A stretch of DNA of 64,000 nucleotides from Phycisphaera sp. (GCA_016125285.1 WGMA01000049.1:46719-110718); one strand, 5' to 3'. Counted from the stretch's first letter, positions 24,987-34,156 are shown. Numbers and translations are program-made. Notes: a model not told the origin generated them from the letters alone.

Positions 24987-25268
24987 ATGACGCGTTGGAT
25001 CATGATTCTCGGTTGCGCGGCGTGTCTGGGGCTGGCCGGCTGCGAGACGATGGAGCACGAGCAGATCATCACCCTCGACGCGGCCCCGCCGGCGGTCCAG
25101 GCGACGATCACGTCCGAAGCGAAGGGCGGCGAGATCAAAGAGGTCGCCAAGGAGATGCGCGACGGCAAAACGGTCTACACCGCCGACGTCGTGATGGGCG
25201 GCAAGATGTACGACCTCGACATCACCGAAGACGGCAAACTCATCGGCAAGAAGGAAGAGAAGTACTGA
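24987..25268 (+). CDS. Small lipoprotein, PepSY-like
   Basis: 93 residues: signal peptide with lipobox LAGC at about 17-20, then a single domain (AVQATITSEAKGGEIKEVAKEMRDGKTVYTADV and a YDLDITEDGKL strand) with the helix-plus-sheet pattern of PepSY-like/putative beta-lactamase-inhibitor-like domains. GGAGG is well placed before the ATG. Stand-alone gene. Role unknown. Confidence 0.82.
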   Translation: MTRWIMILGCAACLGLAGCETMEHEQIITLDAAPPAVQATITSEAKGGEIKEVAKEMRDGKTVYTADVVMGGKMYDLDITEDGKLIGKKEEKY

Positions 25269-25329
25269 CGCACGGCGGGCGGCATTCATCCTCGCGACAC
25301 TGCAAGGCAAGGCACGCAACAAGGTGTGC

Positions 25330-25391
25330 CACGGGCGGCTCGCCCGCCCGTGTGTTCGATGGTGACAATCACTGGCGGACAAGCCGCCAGT
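25330..25391. repeat. Two intergenic hairpin mini-repeats
   Basis: CACGGGCGG/CCGCCCGTG (25330-25338 with 25344-25352, loop CTCGC) preceded by GTGC, and ACTGGCGG/CCGCCAGT (25371-25378 with 25384-25391, loop ACAAG). Both lie between the lipoprotein gene and the convergent unknown gene. They resemble short interspersed palindromes and may also end transcription. Confidence 0.7.
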
Positions 25392-25405
25392 TGCACACGG
25401 CGGGA

Positions 25406-25930
25406 TCACGCTGAGGCAGCCGGCAACGCGTGTGTATGATCGAACCAGTCGCGTCGGCTATTGACCCCCAACATCGCATCATCAGCTAGACGCAACTTGT
25501 TGAAACGTTCAACCGCATAGTCCGCGATCTGCAACAACGCAGGTTCGAGGACATCCCAGCATTGTCCCTCTGTTCGCTCAGCCCAGAGCGGTTCAAATGC
25601 TTGGTGTTCGCATTTAACAAGGTTCCTCAGCTCAAAATCGGCCGGGTTGCGACAGCGATCCAGTTCATTGTTGAATAGATTTGCCATCTCTTCGTCGCCA
25701 GCATCGAGCCAATACTTGCGCTGCTTGGCATTGTATGCGCCGTGACTCTCTACATGCGATTTCGAGTGTTCCTCTGTATCGATGGACAATGCGCTGATCG
25801 CAGCGTCCGGATCGGTCCAGATGCTTACGGTGTAGATATGAATCGACGAGTGGTCTTGCAAAAGCAGATCGACGGCGCGGTCGATTAGCTGTTCGACTTC
25901 CAGCTTGTAAAGGGTTTCATTCCATTCCAT
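25406..25930 (-). CDS. Conserved hypothetical protein, atypical composition
   Basis: 174 residues, no signal peptide or membrane segment. It starts MEWNETLYKLEVEQLIDRAVDLL and has IYTVSIWTDPDAAISALSIDT, a layout seen in small immunity-like or DUF4303-like proteins. That comparison is loose. Its base composition is clearly less GC-rich than that of its neighbours, suggesting transfer. It follows ald on the same strand by 16 bases and could be read through from it. Function unknown. Confidence 0.65.
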   Translation of the reverse strand: MEWNETLYKLEVEQLIDRAVDLLLQDHSSIHIYTVSIWTDPDAAISALSIDTEEHSKSHVESHGAYNAKQRKYWLDAGDEEMANLFNNELDRCRNPADFELRNLVKCEHQAFEPLWAERTEGQCWDVLEPALLQIADYAVERFNKLRLADDAMLGVNSRRDWFDHTHALPAASA

Positions 25931-25946
25931 GGTCCCGGAATCCTAG

Positions 25947-27044
25947 CTACGCCTTCGGCAGATCCGCGAACACCGCCGCGACCGGTGCGCTGGTGATCTT
26001 GCCGGCGCGGGTGTTCATCGCTTCGCGGTGGCCGTCGGACAGGGCGATGAAGCCGTCGACGCCCTTCGCGGCGAGCTGGCGGGCGTAGGGGAGCGTGGCG
26101 TTGCAGAGGGCTTGCGTGGAGGTGCGGCCGACGGCGCCGGGCATGTTGGTCACGCAGTAGTGGACGACGCCGTCGACGATGTAGGTCGGGTCGTGGTGGG
26201 TGGTGGGGCGTGAGGTTTCGATGCAGCCGCCCTGGTCGATGCAGACGTCGACGATGACGGCGCCGTGGTTCATGGTCTTGACCTGCGCGGCGGTGACGAG
26301 GTTGGGCGCCTTGGCGCCGGGGATGAGCACGGCCCCGACGACGAGGTCGGCGCGGGCGACGTAGTCGGCGATCGCGTGCGGGTCGGAGTAGATGGTCGTG
26401 ACGTTGGCGGGCATGAACGTGTCGAGCTGGCGGAGACGGTCGAGGCTGATGTCCATGATGACGACGTTGGCGCCGATGCCCGCGGCGATGATCGCGGCGT
26501 TGGTGCCGACGATGCCGCCGCCGAGCACCACGACGTTCGCCGGCGCCACGCCCGGCACGCCCGCCAGCAGGATCCCGCGGCCCTCCTGCGGACGTTCGAG
26601 GTACTTCGCGCCTTCCTGGATCGACATCCGCCCGGCGACCTCGCTCATCGGCGTCAGCAGCGGCAGCGCGCCGTTGCGGTCGCGCAGCGTCTCGTAGGCG
26701 ATCGACGTGATGCCGGCCTTGAGGCAGCCCTCCGTCAGCTCGCGCGACGCGGCGAAGTGGAAGTACGTGAACAGCGTCTGGCCGGGGCGCAGCATCGCGA
26801 TCTCCTGCGCCTGCGGCTCCTTGACCTTGATGACCAGCTCCGACCTGCCGTAGATGTCCGCGGCGGTGTCGACGATGGTCGCCCCGGCCTCGGTGTACAT
26901 CTCGTCGGTGAAGCCCGAGCCGATGCCGGCCCCGCGTTCGATCAGCACGTCGTGGCCATCCTTACGCAGCAGGTGTGCGCCGACGGGACGCATGCCCACG
27001 CGGTACTCGTCACTCTTCACTTCCTTGGGGACGCCGATGATCAT
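25947..27044 (-). CDS. ald: Alanine dehydrogenase
   Basis: 365 residues, full length for the family. It begins MIIGVPKEVKSDEYRVGMRP, the canonical N-terminus with substrate-binding arginine and KE pair. FTYFHFAAS, the YLERPQEGRGILL region, VVLGGGIVGTNAA (Rossmann GxGxxG for NAD) and VDVCIDQGGCIETSRPTTH follow. The enzyme interconverts L-alanine and pyruvate plus ammonium with NAD, in the cytoplasm. All key blocks are intact. A five-unit 7-bp repeat lies 23 bases upstream of the start. Confidence 0.97.
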   Translation of the reverse strand: MIIGVPKEVKSDEYRVGMRPVGAHLLRKDGHDVLIERGAGIGSGFTDEMYTEAGATIVDTAADIYGRSELVIKVKEPQAQEIAMLRPGQTLFTYFHFAASRELTEGCLKAGITSIAYETLRDRNGALPLLTPMSEVAGRMSIQEGAKYLERPQEGRGILLAGVPGVAPANVVVLGGGIVGTNAAIIAAGIGANVVIMDISLDRLRQLDTFMPANVTTIYSDPHAIADYVARADLVVGAVLIPGAKAPNLVTAAQVKTMNHGAVIVDVCIDQGGCIETSRPTTHHDPTYIVDGVVHYCVTNMPGAVGRTSTQALCNATLPYARQLAAKGVDGFIALSDGHREAMNTRAGKITSAPVAAVFADLPKA

Positions 27045-27067
27045 TGAACCCTCAATTCTTTCGGGGA

Positions 27068-27102
27068 AATCCTAAATCCTAAGCCCTGAATCCTAAATCC
27101 TA
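27068..27102. repeat. Five 7-bp units of AATCCTA type
   Basis: Units in order: AATCCTA, AATCCTA, AGCCCTG, AATCCTA, AATCCTA. They fill most of the gap between ald and the next minus-strand gene. The third unit is the divergent one, as in the other arrays of this window. Confidence 0.9.
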
Positions 27103-27131
27103 AACGCCCGGCGGCGCGCAGATCTCGCTGA

Positions 27132-27926
27132 CTACGGACTACTGGCCACCGGCAACTCGAACGCGCCGAAGTCTTCGAAGTAGTAGCGGAATTTGAACGG
27201 TCCGTCGGCCGACGCGGGCACGGCGACGACCAGCGCGAGGCGCATCTCGCCGCCGACTTTCCCGCCGTCGTCGTAGTCCGCCTCCGCCTGGTCGACCTCC
27301 GCGTCGGGGCGTGTGGCGAGGGCGGTCGCGTCGGACTCATCGTCGAGGGCTTCGTCGACCGGCTCGTCGTCGGGCGCGGCTTCGATGTCGCGCGCCGGGC
27401 CGGTCGGCATCGGCGCCCCGTCATACGCCAGCGGGATCACGTCGACGACCTGCCCGCAGCCCTCGACGTCGTCCCCGGCCGTCTCAAGGTTCGACAGCGT
27501 GTCGAGGTCGATCGCCTCGGTGTCGCCGGGCACGATCGTCAGCTCGGCCGGTTCCCACAGGCCGAACGGCGTGTTGCGCTGCGGCTTGGGCGTGATGGTC
27601 ACGTCGATGCGGTAGTAGCGCCGCGGCCCGTCGGGCTCGGCGTCGTCGCCGTCGAACCCGCCGCCGTAATCCGGCGCGTCGGCGATCTCGACGCTGTGCA
27701 CGACCGCGGTCGCGCCACGCAGCACCATGCTCTTGGCGGTGAACATGCCGACCGCGAACCGCTTGATCCCCGTGACCGCCAGGTGCTTCGTGATCCGCAC
27801 GCCCAGCACCATCGCCGCGGTGATCGACAGGATGCCGAGCCACGGCCCGTAGTAGTAGAACGTCAACGCCACGCCCACGACGAGCACGAACATCAGCAGC
27901 ATGACCTTGATCAGGAACTTGCGCAC
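27132..27926 (-). CDS. Membrane-anchored protein of unknown function
   Basis: 264 residues from a GTG start at 27926, preceded by AGGGGA. Residues 2-45 form two adjacent hydrophobic segments (FLIKVMLLMFVLVVGVALTFYYYG and LSITAAMVLGVRI). The rest is a soluble domain with beta strands (RYYRIDVTITPK, LWEPAELTIVPG) and a strongly acidic linker (AAPDDEPVDEALDDESD). The final strands (FKFRYYFEDFGAFELPV) look like a conserved core. I do not recognise the family. It is separated from ald by a 7-bp repeat array. Confidence 0.75.
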   Translation of the reverse strand: MRKFLIKVMLLMFVLVVGVALTFYYYGPWLGILSITAAMVLGVRITKHLAVTGIKRFAVGMFTAKSMVLRGATAVVHSVEIADAPDYGGGFDGDDAEPDGPRRYYRIDVTITPKPQRNTPFGLWEPAELTIVPGDTEAIDLDTLSNLETAGDDVEGCGQVVDVIPLAYDGAPMPTGPARDIEAAPDDEPVDEALDDESDATALATRPDAEVDQAEADYDDGGKVGGEMRLALVVAVPASADGPFKFRYYFEDFGAFELPVASSP

Positions 27927-28067
27927 GTCGTTTCCCCTGTAGCGGGCGCGACCCCGGCCCGGCCGCCGCGTCCCCGTCACGACAACGACGCCGAACCGTG
28001 TGACAGGATACCTCAAATCCTGCCGTGGTTCGGCGTCGTCGGTGTGTTCGTCGGCGTCGTGATCGGC

Positions 28068-28940
28068 TCAGCCCGCGGCGACCTTCTGCGCCGCCTTGGC
28101 CGCGACGTCGTAGCACTGCTTGATCTCCGCCATCGGGTCCTTGGGGTTCTCCTCGTACTCCAGCGACAGCGCGCCGTCGGCGGGGAATTTCGCGTCCTTC
28201 AGCGCCCGGAACGTCGCCTCGACGTCCATGTGACCGTCGCCGAGGATGCAGCCCTGCGTGTTCCTCTTCATCTCCTTGAAGTCCTTGAGGTGGATGCCGT
28301 ACAGCCGGTCGGCCAGCTGCGGGATCACGACCTCGGGCTTGACGCCGGAGCGGATGTAGTGGCCCAGGTCCGCGCAGTAGCCGATGCGCTTGTCCCACTT
28401 GGCCACGGCGTTGATCGAGTCCTCGGGCTTGTCGTACAGCGCGCCCGGGCCGTGGTTGTGGATCGCGATGCGGATGTCGAACTCCTTGACGCACTTGTCG
28501 AGCGACTCGAACGTCGCGTCGTTCTTCTGCGGATTGGCCGAGAGGTTCCGCATGCCGCACTTCTTGGCGAAGGCGAACACGGCGCGGTTCTTCTCGTGGT
28601 CCGGCCCGAAGCCGTTGACGCCGTGCGAGCTCATCATGATCGCGCCCTTGTCGAGCTTGGCCTTCATCGCGGCGATCTGCTCGTCGTTGCTCTTCTCGCT
28701 GAAGTGCCCGCCGAAGAACTCCACGTCGTGCAGCTCGAGCTCGCCGATCTTCTCGATCGCGTCGTCGACCTTGAACCCGCGCAGCGAGTAGGACTGGATG
28801 CCCATCACGAACCCGCCGTACTTCTTGGCGGACGCTTCGCGCGTGTCGGCGAGGATCCGCGGCACGTCGAACCACGTGGCGCCCGCGGCGGCGGCGGTGG
28901 CGAGCAGAAAGTTGCGGCGGTTGAGCGTGAGGCTGCGCAT
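28068..28940 (-). CDS. Tat-exported sugar phosphate isomerase/epimerase-like protein
   Basis: 290 residues from ATG 28940 (GGAG eight bases upstream). The N-terminus NRRNFLLATAAAAGA is a twin-arginine signal. The body is a TIM barrel of the AP-endonuclease-2/xylose-isomerase-like group: GIQSYSLRGF, DVEFFGGHFS, IAIHNHGPG, GYCADLGHYIRSG and LSLEYEENPKDP carry the expected E/H/D metal ligands. Planctomycetes and relatives export many of these. Likely acts on a sugar or cyclitol in the periplasm; substrate unknown. Confidence 0.9.
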   Translation of the reverse strand: MRSLTLNRRNFLLATAAAAGATWFDVPRILADTREASAKKYGGFVMGIQSYSLRGFKVDDAIEKIGELELHDVEFFGGHFSEKSNDEQIAAMKAKLDKGAIMMSSHGVNGFGPDHEKNRAVFAFAKKCGMRNLSANPQKNDATFESLDKCVKEFDIRIAIHNHGPGALYDKPEDSINAVAKWDKRIGYCADLGHYIRSGVKPEVVIPQLADRLYGIHLKDFKEMKRNTQGCILGDGHMDVEATFRALKDAKFPADGALSLEYEENPKDPMAEIKQCYDVAAKAAQKVAAG

Positions 28941-29029
28941 GCGGTGATCTCCGTTGCGAGTGGATGTCGGTACGTGCCCGTACGGTTCGGGGACGGGCAT
29001 TATAGCGGAGCACGGTCCCGCGGTGCGGG

Positions 29030-29064
29030 AATGACCAATGACCAGGCCCCAATGTCCAATGCCC
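29030..29064. repeat. Five 7-bp units of AATGACC type, forward
   Basis: Units: AATGACC, AATGACC, AGGCCCC, AATGTCC, AATGCCC. The third is again the divergent one and begins AG. Confidence 0.9.
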
Positions 29065-29079
29065 GGAACGTAACGCGAT

Positions 29080-29105
29080 GTTTAGCGACGCCCCGCAGGG
29101 GCGTG
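29080..29105. repeat. GC hairpin mini-repeat, copy 1
   Basis: GTTTAGCGACGCCCCGCAGG is the start of a 26-base unit with stem ACGCCCC/GGGGCGT and loop GCA. A second copy differing by one base is at 36450-36475. Confidence 0.85.
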
Positions 29106-29130
29106 TGAGGCTTGAACGTCATGCGACTCG

Positions 29131-29193
29131 TTTGAGGTTGCAATTTGCAACCTCAAAGAAAGGCAAACTTGAGATCGCAAATTGCGACCTCAA
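29131..29193. repeat. Two tandem related palindromes
   Basis: 29131-29143 and 29145-29157 are perfect 13-base complements around one T (core GAGGTTGCAA). 29169-29180 and 29182-29193 are 12-base arms with one mismatch around one A (core GAGATCGCAA). The two are versions of the same element. Confidence 0.85.
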
Positions 29194-29198
29194 AAACT

Positions 29199-29226
29199 GG
29201 TCATTGGTGCCTGCTCATTGGTCATT
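29199..29226. repeat. AATGACC-type 7-bp array, inverted
   Basis: On the minus strand: AATGACC, AATGAGC, AGGCACC, AATGACC, then AG. It faces the forward array at 29030 and encloses the palindromes. Confidence 0.85.
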
Positions 29227-29255
29227 TCATCGACGCCCGGCCGGGCGTCGGTGTA

Positions 29256-30116
29256 TCACAGCTGCACGTTCCACTGCAGCGCCGCCGCGTCCGCCGTCTG
29301 GTCGATCAGCGTCGCGATCGTCATCGGGCCCACGCCGCCCGGCACCGGGGTGATCAGCGACGCCTTCGGCAGCGCCGCGTCGAAGTCCACGTCGCCCACG
29401 TTCCCCGCGTTGTAGCCCGCGTCGATCACCACCGCGCCGTCCTTGATCCAGTCGCCCTGCACGAAGTTCGCCTTGCCCACCGCCGCGACCACGATGTCCG
29501 CACGCTTCACCACGCTCGCCAGGTCCTTCGTCCGGCTGTGGCAGATCGTCACCGTCGCGTTCGCGTTCAGCAGCATCGCCGCCATCGGCTTGCCCAGGAT
29601 CGGACTCCGCCCGATCACCACCGCCTCCGCGCCGTTCATGTTCACGTCGTACGCCCGCAGCAGCGTCATGATCCCCGCCGGCGTGCACGACCCGAACCGC
29701 TCAATCCCCAGCCACATCTCGCCGAGCCCGCCCGCGGTGACGCCGTCGACGTCCTTGCTGACCGGGATCGCCTCGAACGCCGCGCGCTCGTCGACCTGAC
29801 TCGGCACCGGGTGCTGCAGCAGGATGCCGTTGACACCGTCGTCGTCAGCCAGCTCGCGCATCTTCGCCATCAGTTGCTCGGTCGTCGTCTCCTGCGGCAT
29901 CTCCACGCGCAGCGACGTCATGCCGACCGCCTCGCAACGCTTGCCCTTCATCTTCACGTACGTCGCCGACGCCGGGTCGCTGCCGACCAGCACCGTCGCC
30001 AGGCACGGCGTCCGCCCCGTCGACTGCTTGATGATCTCGACCTTCGCCGCGCACCGATCGAGCACCTGCTGCGCCAGCGCCTTGCCGTCCATGAGTTTTG
30101 ATGTGTCTGTAGTCAT
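29256..30116 (-). CDS. folD: Methylenetetrahydrofolate dehydrogenase/cyclohydrolase
   Basis: 286 residues. Blocks [18 protein letters not shown] (catalytic K and Y), [36 protein letters not shown] (NADP site) and [11 protein letters not shown] are all present. FolD oxidises 5,10-methylene-THF and hydrolyses 5,10-methenyl-THF in one-carbon metabolism, in the cytoplasm. Translation start is placed at ATG 30116, which lacks a clear Shine-Dalgarno sequence. A 7-bp repeat array lies directly upstream, so its promoter must lie within or beyond the repeats. Confidence 0.97.
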   Translation of the reverse strand: MTTDTSKLMDGKALAQQVLDRCAAKVEIIKQSTGRTPCLATVLVGSDPASATYVKMKGKRCEAVGMTSLRVEMPQETTTEQLMAKMRELADDDGVNGILLQHPVPSQVDERAAFEAIPVSKDVDGVTAGGLGEMWLGIERFGSCTPAGIMTLLRAYDVNMNGAEAVVIGRSPILGKPMAAMLLNANATVTICHSRTKDLASVVKRADIVVAAVGKANFVQGDWIKDGAVVIDAGYNAGNVGDVDFDAALPKASLITPVPGGVGPMTIATLIDQTADAAALQWNVQL

Positions 30117-30122
30117 CGGGGT

Positions 30123-30157
30123 AGTTTCTAGTTTCAAGTTTCAAGTTTCAAGTTGAA
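30123..30157. repeat. Five 7-bp units of AGTTTCA type
   Basis: Units: AGTTTCT, AGTTTCA, AGTTTCA, AGTTTCA, AGTTGAA. It begins seven bases before the folD start, within its leader. Confidence 0.9.
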
Positions 30158-30191
30158 CATGCTGCGCTGGCGGAAACGGCATTGGGATTCA

Positions 30192-30280
30192 ACCACGAAG
30201 AGCACGAAGGACACGAAGATCACAAAGGGAATACCTTTCTGCCACTTCGGGGACTTCGCACCCTTCGTGCTCTTCGTGGT
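30192..30280. repeat. 19-bp inverted repeat built from CACGAAG units
   Basis: 30192-30210 is the exact complement of 30262-30280. The left side is a run of 9-bp units CACGAAGNN (30195, 30204, 30213, degenerate at 30222). The loop is 51 bases. It sits between the divergent folD and cysteine synthase genes. Confidence 0.9.
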
Positions 30281-30351
30281 AATTCTCCGGATCGGGTTTC
30301 GCATCGCGGCCGTACTTGCACCTGTCTGACACACCGACGAAACTACCCCAC

Positions 30352-31296
<945 letters not shown>

Positions 31297-31331
31297 TCAC
31301 TTGCGCCGATACGTCGATCCATGTTTCGACC

Positions 31332-31366
31332 AATGACCAATGACCAGTGACGAATGACCAATGACC
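31332..31366. repeat. Five 7-bp units of AATGACC type
   Basis: Units: AATGACC, AATGACC, AGTGACG, AATGACC, AATGACC. It is 35 bases after the cysteine synthase stop. The third unit is divergent and begins AG. Confidence 0.92.
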
Positions 31367-31453
31367 AATTTCTGACTCCGCGTGGTGTTTGCTCTCTGAC
31401 TTACGCACGCCATTCAAGCCCGCCGGCCCGTCCCGCCGATGTATGCAGATAAC

Positions 31454-31502
31454 GGAATTTCGTGAAATTCCCCGTGTAATCCTCCCGCGGTTGGGCTAGA
31501 AT
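31454..31502 (+). promoter_or_regulatory. Dyad and -10 before a small unknown gene
   Basis: GGAATTTC-GT-GAAATTCC (31454-31471) is a perfect 8-base-arm dyad. TAGAAT (31497-31502) is a likely -10, placing the dyad around -55 to -38, where an activator or repressor could bind. No convincing -35 is seen, which fits activator dependence. Confidence 0.4.
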
Positions 31503-31593
31503 AGATACGGTAATAGCCATCGCTTACGTACGAGTCGTATCAAGTCCAACGCGGTGGCCGGGTGGTTAGTAAGCAGTGCCCGTGGAGTTCGTC

Positions 31594-31992
31594 ATGGCCC
31601 GCAGCGATTCTGTAGATATGGAACGTGCCCCCACGTTCGCGGATTCATCCCCGGCGGCGTCGGCGATCAACCAGACCATCGCCGAGGCGTGGGAACGTGA
31701 GCTGACGCGGTTCGATCTCTGCGGCTTCGGCGACGACATGTCGATGAAGTCCAACGGCGTGACCATCCTCGACAGCGTCGGCTGCGGCTTCGACGAGATC
31801 CACAAACGCATGCTCGAGATGATGGGCGAAAAGGTCCGCATGTTCGGCCGATCCCGCCAGCGCTCCGGCGCGATCCGCGTGTGGATCGAAGACATCGAAG
31901 TCGTCGTGGCCGTCGACATCCACCCGACCCAGGACCGCGTCGAAGTCACCCTCTACGTCCCGCGCGACTACGCCATCAGCCACCCGATCTGA
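31594..31992 (+). CDS. Small unknown cytoplasmic protein
   Basis: 132 residues from ATG 31594 (GTGGAG six bases upstream). It has an amphipathic helix (INQTIAEAWERELTRFDLCGFG), a block GVTILDSVGCGFDEIHKRMLEMMGEKVRMFG and a strand pair (AIRVWIEDIEVVVAVDIHPTQDRVEVTLYVP). No signal peptide or metal site. I do not recognise the family. It probably has its own promoter and a GC hairpin downstream. Confidence 0.72.
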   Translation: MARSDSVDMERAPTFADSSPAASAINQTIAEAWERELTRFDLCGFGDDMSMKSNGVTILDSVGCGFDEIHKRMLEMMGEKVRMFGRSRQRSGAIRVWIEDIEVVVAVDIHPTQDRVEVTLYVPRDYAISHPI

Positions 31993-32029
31993 CCGCGCCG
32001 CGCACCCCAACTCCCCAATCCGACTAAAG

Positions 32030-32051
32030 CCCGGGGCAGGCCCGCCCCGGG
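32030..32051 (+). terminator. GC hairpin after the small gene
   Basis: CCCGGGGC (32030-32037) pairs with GCCCCGGG (32044-32051), loop AGGCCC. It is 38 bases past the stop at 31992. No T-run. Confidence 0.45.
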
Positions 32052-32062
32052 GTCCACACGCT

Positions 32063-32105
32063 GCGCGCCCCACGCGCACCCCCTTAAGCCGCGCGCCCCA
32101 CGCGC
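32063..32105. repeat. 15-bp direct repeat
   Basis: GCGCGCCCCACGCGC occurs at 32063-32077 and 32091-32105; each copy is itself self-complementary at its ends. Confidence 0.6.
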
Positions 32106-32133
32106 TTGACTCTCAGGCAATAGTTAGTATAAT
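32106..32133 (+). promoter_or_regulatory. Sigma-70-like promoter
   Basis: TTGACT (32106-32111), 16 bases, TATAAT (32128-32133). It is the best-matching housekeeping promoter in this part of the window. Transcription would start near 32140, giving a leader of about 80 bases before the gene at 32219. Confidence 0.7.
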
Positions 32134-32218
32134 GTTCGGTATTCCGGGCCACCGTGCCCATCACCATTTTTGCGTCGATCCGGGGTGATCGGCGCGCACA
32201 CAGAAAGGGGAGATCGCG

Positions 32219-32929
32219 ATGTCATTGATCAACTTCAAGGACCTGGCTCAGGGGTTGGAGGTCGTGCGGCGGTGTCGGGCGGATCAGGCGGAGGGCGATG
32301 TCAAATCAGCCCTCGATCGCAAGATCCTCGAGCTCGTCAACCAGATGTCCGCCATCATCGCCGACGACGACCGCATCTCCCGTCGGGCCCGCGCCGAGCA
32401 GGCCCTCGAGGACGCCGCTCCGTCGACCCGGGCCCGCCTCGAAGCCAAGGCGATCGGCACGTGGCCCGGCATGGTCCAGCGTGTCCTGCACGGCCAGAAG
32501 CCCGCCGACGTCTGGGCCGGCCCCGCGCCGACCGCCACGCCCGTCGCCGCACGCATGGCTGCCTACATCGCCCCCGGTTTGCCGGGGGAAACCGCCCGCC
32601 AACCCACAAGCGCCGCGCAACCCGCAGCTCCCGCGCACCCCGATACGGAATTCGACGCCGACCTTACCGCGGACCTCGACATCGGCGCGACCCCACAGCG
32701 CGACCCGAGTCACGACGGCGACCCCGCGCCGGCCGATCACCCCGGGCAAGCCCGGAGCTATATGAACGGCACCCCCTCCCCCCATGCGAAAAGCCACGCC
32801 GCGCCGCCCCCGCGAGCCGGGTCGTCACGACCCCGGCCCCAAACCGGGCGCGACGGCGCCCCGAACGGACCCAACACGGCGCCCGGCGGGTCCAACACCG
32901 GGCGCGCAAGGTCAGAAACCGGTCACTGA
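32219..32929 (+). CDS. Unknown protein with helical head and disordered tail
   Basis: 236 residues. Residues 1-100 are helical and charged (INFKDLAQGLEVVRRCRADQ, KILELVNQMSAIIADDD, TWPGMVQRVLHGQKPADVW). The rest is low-complexity, rich in P, A, G, T and R, and probably disordered. GGGGAG lies before the ATG and a strong promoter is upstream. No family recognised. Converges with hemW. Confidence 0.65.
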   Translation: MSLINFKDLAQGLEVVRRCRADQAEGDVKSALDRKILELVNQMSAIIADDDRISRRARAEQALEDAAPSTRARLEAKAIGTWPGMVQRVLHGQKPADVWAGPAPTATPVAARMAAYIAPGLPGETARQPTSAAQPAAPAHPDTEFDADLTADLDIGATPQRDPSHDGDPAPADHPGQARSYMNGTPSPHAKSHAAPPPRAGSSRPRPQTGRDGAPNGPNTAPGGSNTGRARSETGH

Positions 32930-32960
32930 CCGGCGACGGCGGAGAACATCGATGATGGGG

Positions 32961-34079
32961 TCACAGCAACTCGGCGAACACGTCGTCGGCGACCATCAGC
33001 CCTGCGCGCGTCAGGCGCACGTGGGTGTCGGTGCGCTCGAGCTGACCGGCGTCAATCGCCGCGTCGATCGCGGCGCGGCGGCGGTCGTCGGGCCGGTCGC
33101 CGAGGTGCGCGTCGAGCCACGCGTGCTCGACGCCGTCGATCAGGCGCAGGCGGAGCATCAGCTGCTCGCCGAGCGACGCGTCGGCGTCGAGCTGCTCAAC
33201 CTGTTCGATCGGGCACGGCCCGGTGGTCGCGAGGTACTTGCCGAGGTGCGGCGCGTTTTTCCAACGCAGGCCCTGCACGTGGCCCGACGCCGACGGACCG
33301 ATCGCCGCCCAGTCATCGTTGAGCCAGTACAGCAGGTTGTGTTCGCACCGCCGGCCGGGCCGCGCGAAATTGGAGACCTCGTAATGCTCAAACCCGTTGC
33401 CACACAGCGTGTCGATCGTCGCGTTGAACATCGCGGCCTCGAGGTCGTTGTCGCAGCGGTCGATCCGCCCGAGCTCGAGCTTCTTCGTCAGCGGCGTGTT
33501 CGGCTCGAACATCAGCGAGTAGCACGACAGGTGCGTGGGCCGCAGCGACAGCGCGGTGGCCAGGTCGGCCAGCCAGTCGTCGAGCGTCTGGCCGGGGATC
33601 GCGAAGATCAGGTCGAGGTTGACGTTGTCGACGCCGGCGGCGCGGGCGAGGTCGACGGCCCTGGCGACGTTGGCCGGGTCGTGCCAGCGCTCGAGGGTCT
33701 GCAGGTGGGTGGGCGTGAAGGTCTGCGCGCCGACCGACACGCGGTTGACCCCGCCGGCGACGAGCACGTCGAGCAGCTCGGCGGTGACGGTTTCCGGGTT
33801 AGCTTCGACTGTGAATTCGGTGAGCGCCGAAAAATCGAACGCGTCGTGCAGGGCGTCGAGCAGGCGTCGCCAGTGGTCGGCGGCGAGCAGCGTGGGCGTG
33901 CCGCCGCCGACGAAGATGGTGTGCGGCGGGGCGTTGGTCAGGGCGCCGATAACGCGTGCTTCGGTTATAAGACGGTCGGTAAAGGCGGCTTGTCGGTCGC
34001 CGTCGTCGACGATGGAATAGAAGTCGCAGTAGTGGCACTTGTGAAAGCAGAACGGCACGTGCACGTACAGTCCGCGCAC
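32961..34079 (-). CDS. hemW: Radical SAM protein HemW-like
   Basis: 372 residues from a GTG at 34079. YVHVPFCFHKCHYC gives the C-x3-C-x2-C cluster at residues 11, 15 and 18 with the extra F/H pattern of HemW. IFVGGGTPTLL binds SAM, and VSVGAQTF, NLDLIFAIPGQT and YEVSNFA are diagnostic. HemW inserts haem or relates to coproporphyrinogen metabolism; despite old annotations it is not itself the oxidase. The start: an ATG at 34181 would add 34 unrelated residues and cover the promoter of the FHA gene, so the GTG, which yields the usual family length, is preferred. Confidence 0.93.
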   Translation of the reverse strand: MRGLYVHVPFCFHKCHYCDFYSIVDDGDRQAAFTDRLITEARVIGALTNAPPHTIFVGGGTPTLLAADHWRRLLDALHDAFDFSALTEFTVEANPETVTAELLDVLVAGGVNRVSVGAQTFTPTHLQTLERWHDPANVARAVDLARAAGVDNVNLDLIFAIPGQTLDDWLADLATALSLRPTHLSCYSLMFEPNTPLTKKLELGRIDRCDNDLEAAMFNATIDTLCGNGFEHYEVSNFARPGRRCEHNLLYWLNDDWAAIGPSASGHVQGLRWKNAPHLGKYLATTGPCPIEQVEQLDADASLGEQLMLRLRLIDGVEHAWLDAHLGDRPDDRRRAAIDAAIDAGQLERTDTHVRLTRAGLMVADDVFAELL

Positions 34080-34127
34080 GCGGTTGCCACCGAGGCGGCG
34101 GAGCGGGGCGGCGCTATCGCTAACGCC

Positions 34128-34156
34128 TTGATGGGTCAGCGACTGGGTGCTAGACT
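34128..34156 (+). promoter_or_regulatory. Promoter of the FHA gene
   Basis: TTGATG (34128-34133), 17 bases, TAGACT (34151-34156). Predicted start near 34163, 32 bases before the ATG. It argues against hemW starting as far upstream as 34181. Confidence 0.5.

Larger units (their letters stand above)
28941..29255. other. Gene-free space made of short repeats
   Basis: 315 bases between two minus-strand genes. Almost all of 29030-29226 consists of repeat units: a 7-bp array, a GC hairpin, two palindromes and an inverted 7-bp array (listed separately). I see no coding frame. Confidence 0.8.

Noticed and set aside
24885..25409. Minus-strand open frame opposite the PepSY-like lipoprotein
   Set aside because: The plus-strand gene has a signal peptide, lipobox and ribosome-binding site; the other frame is a mirror.
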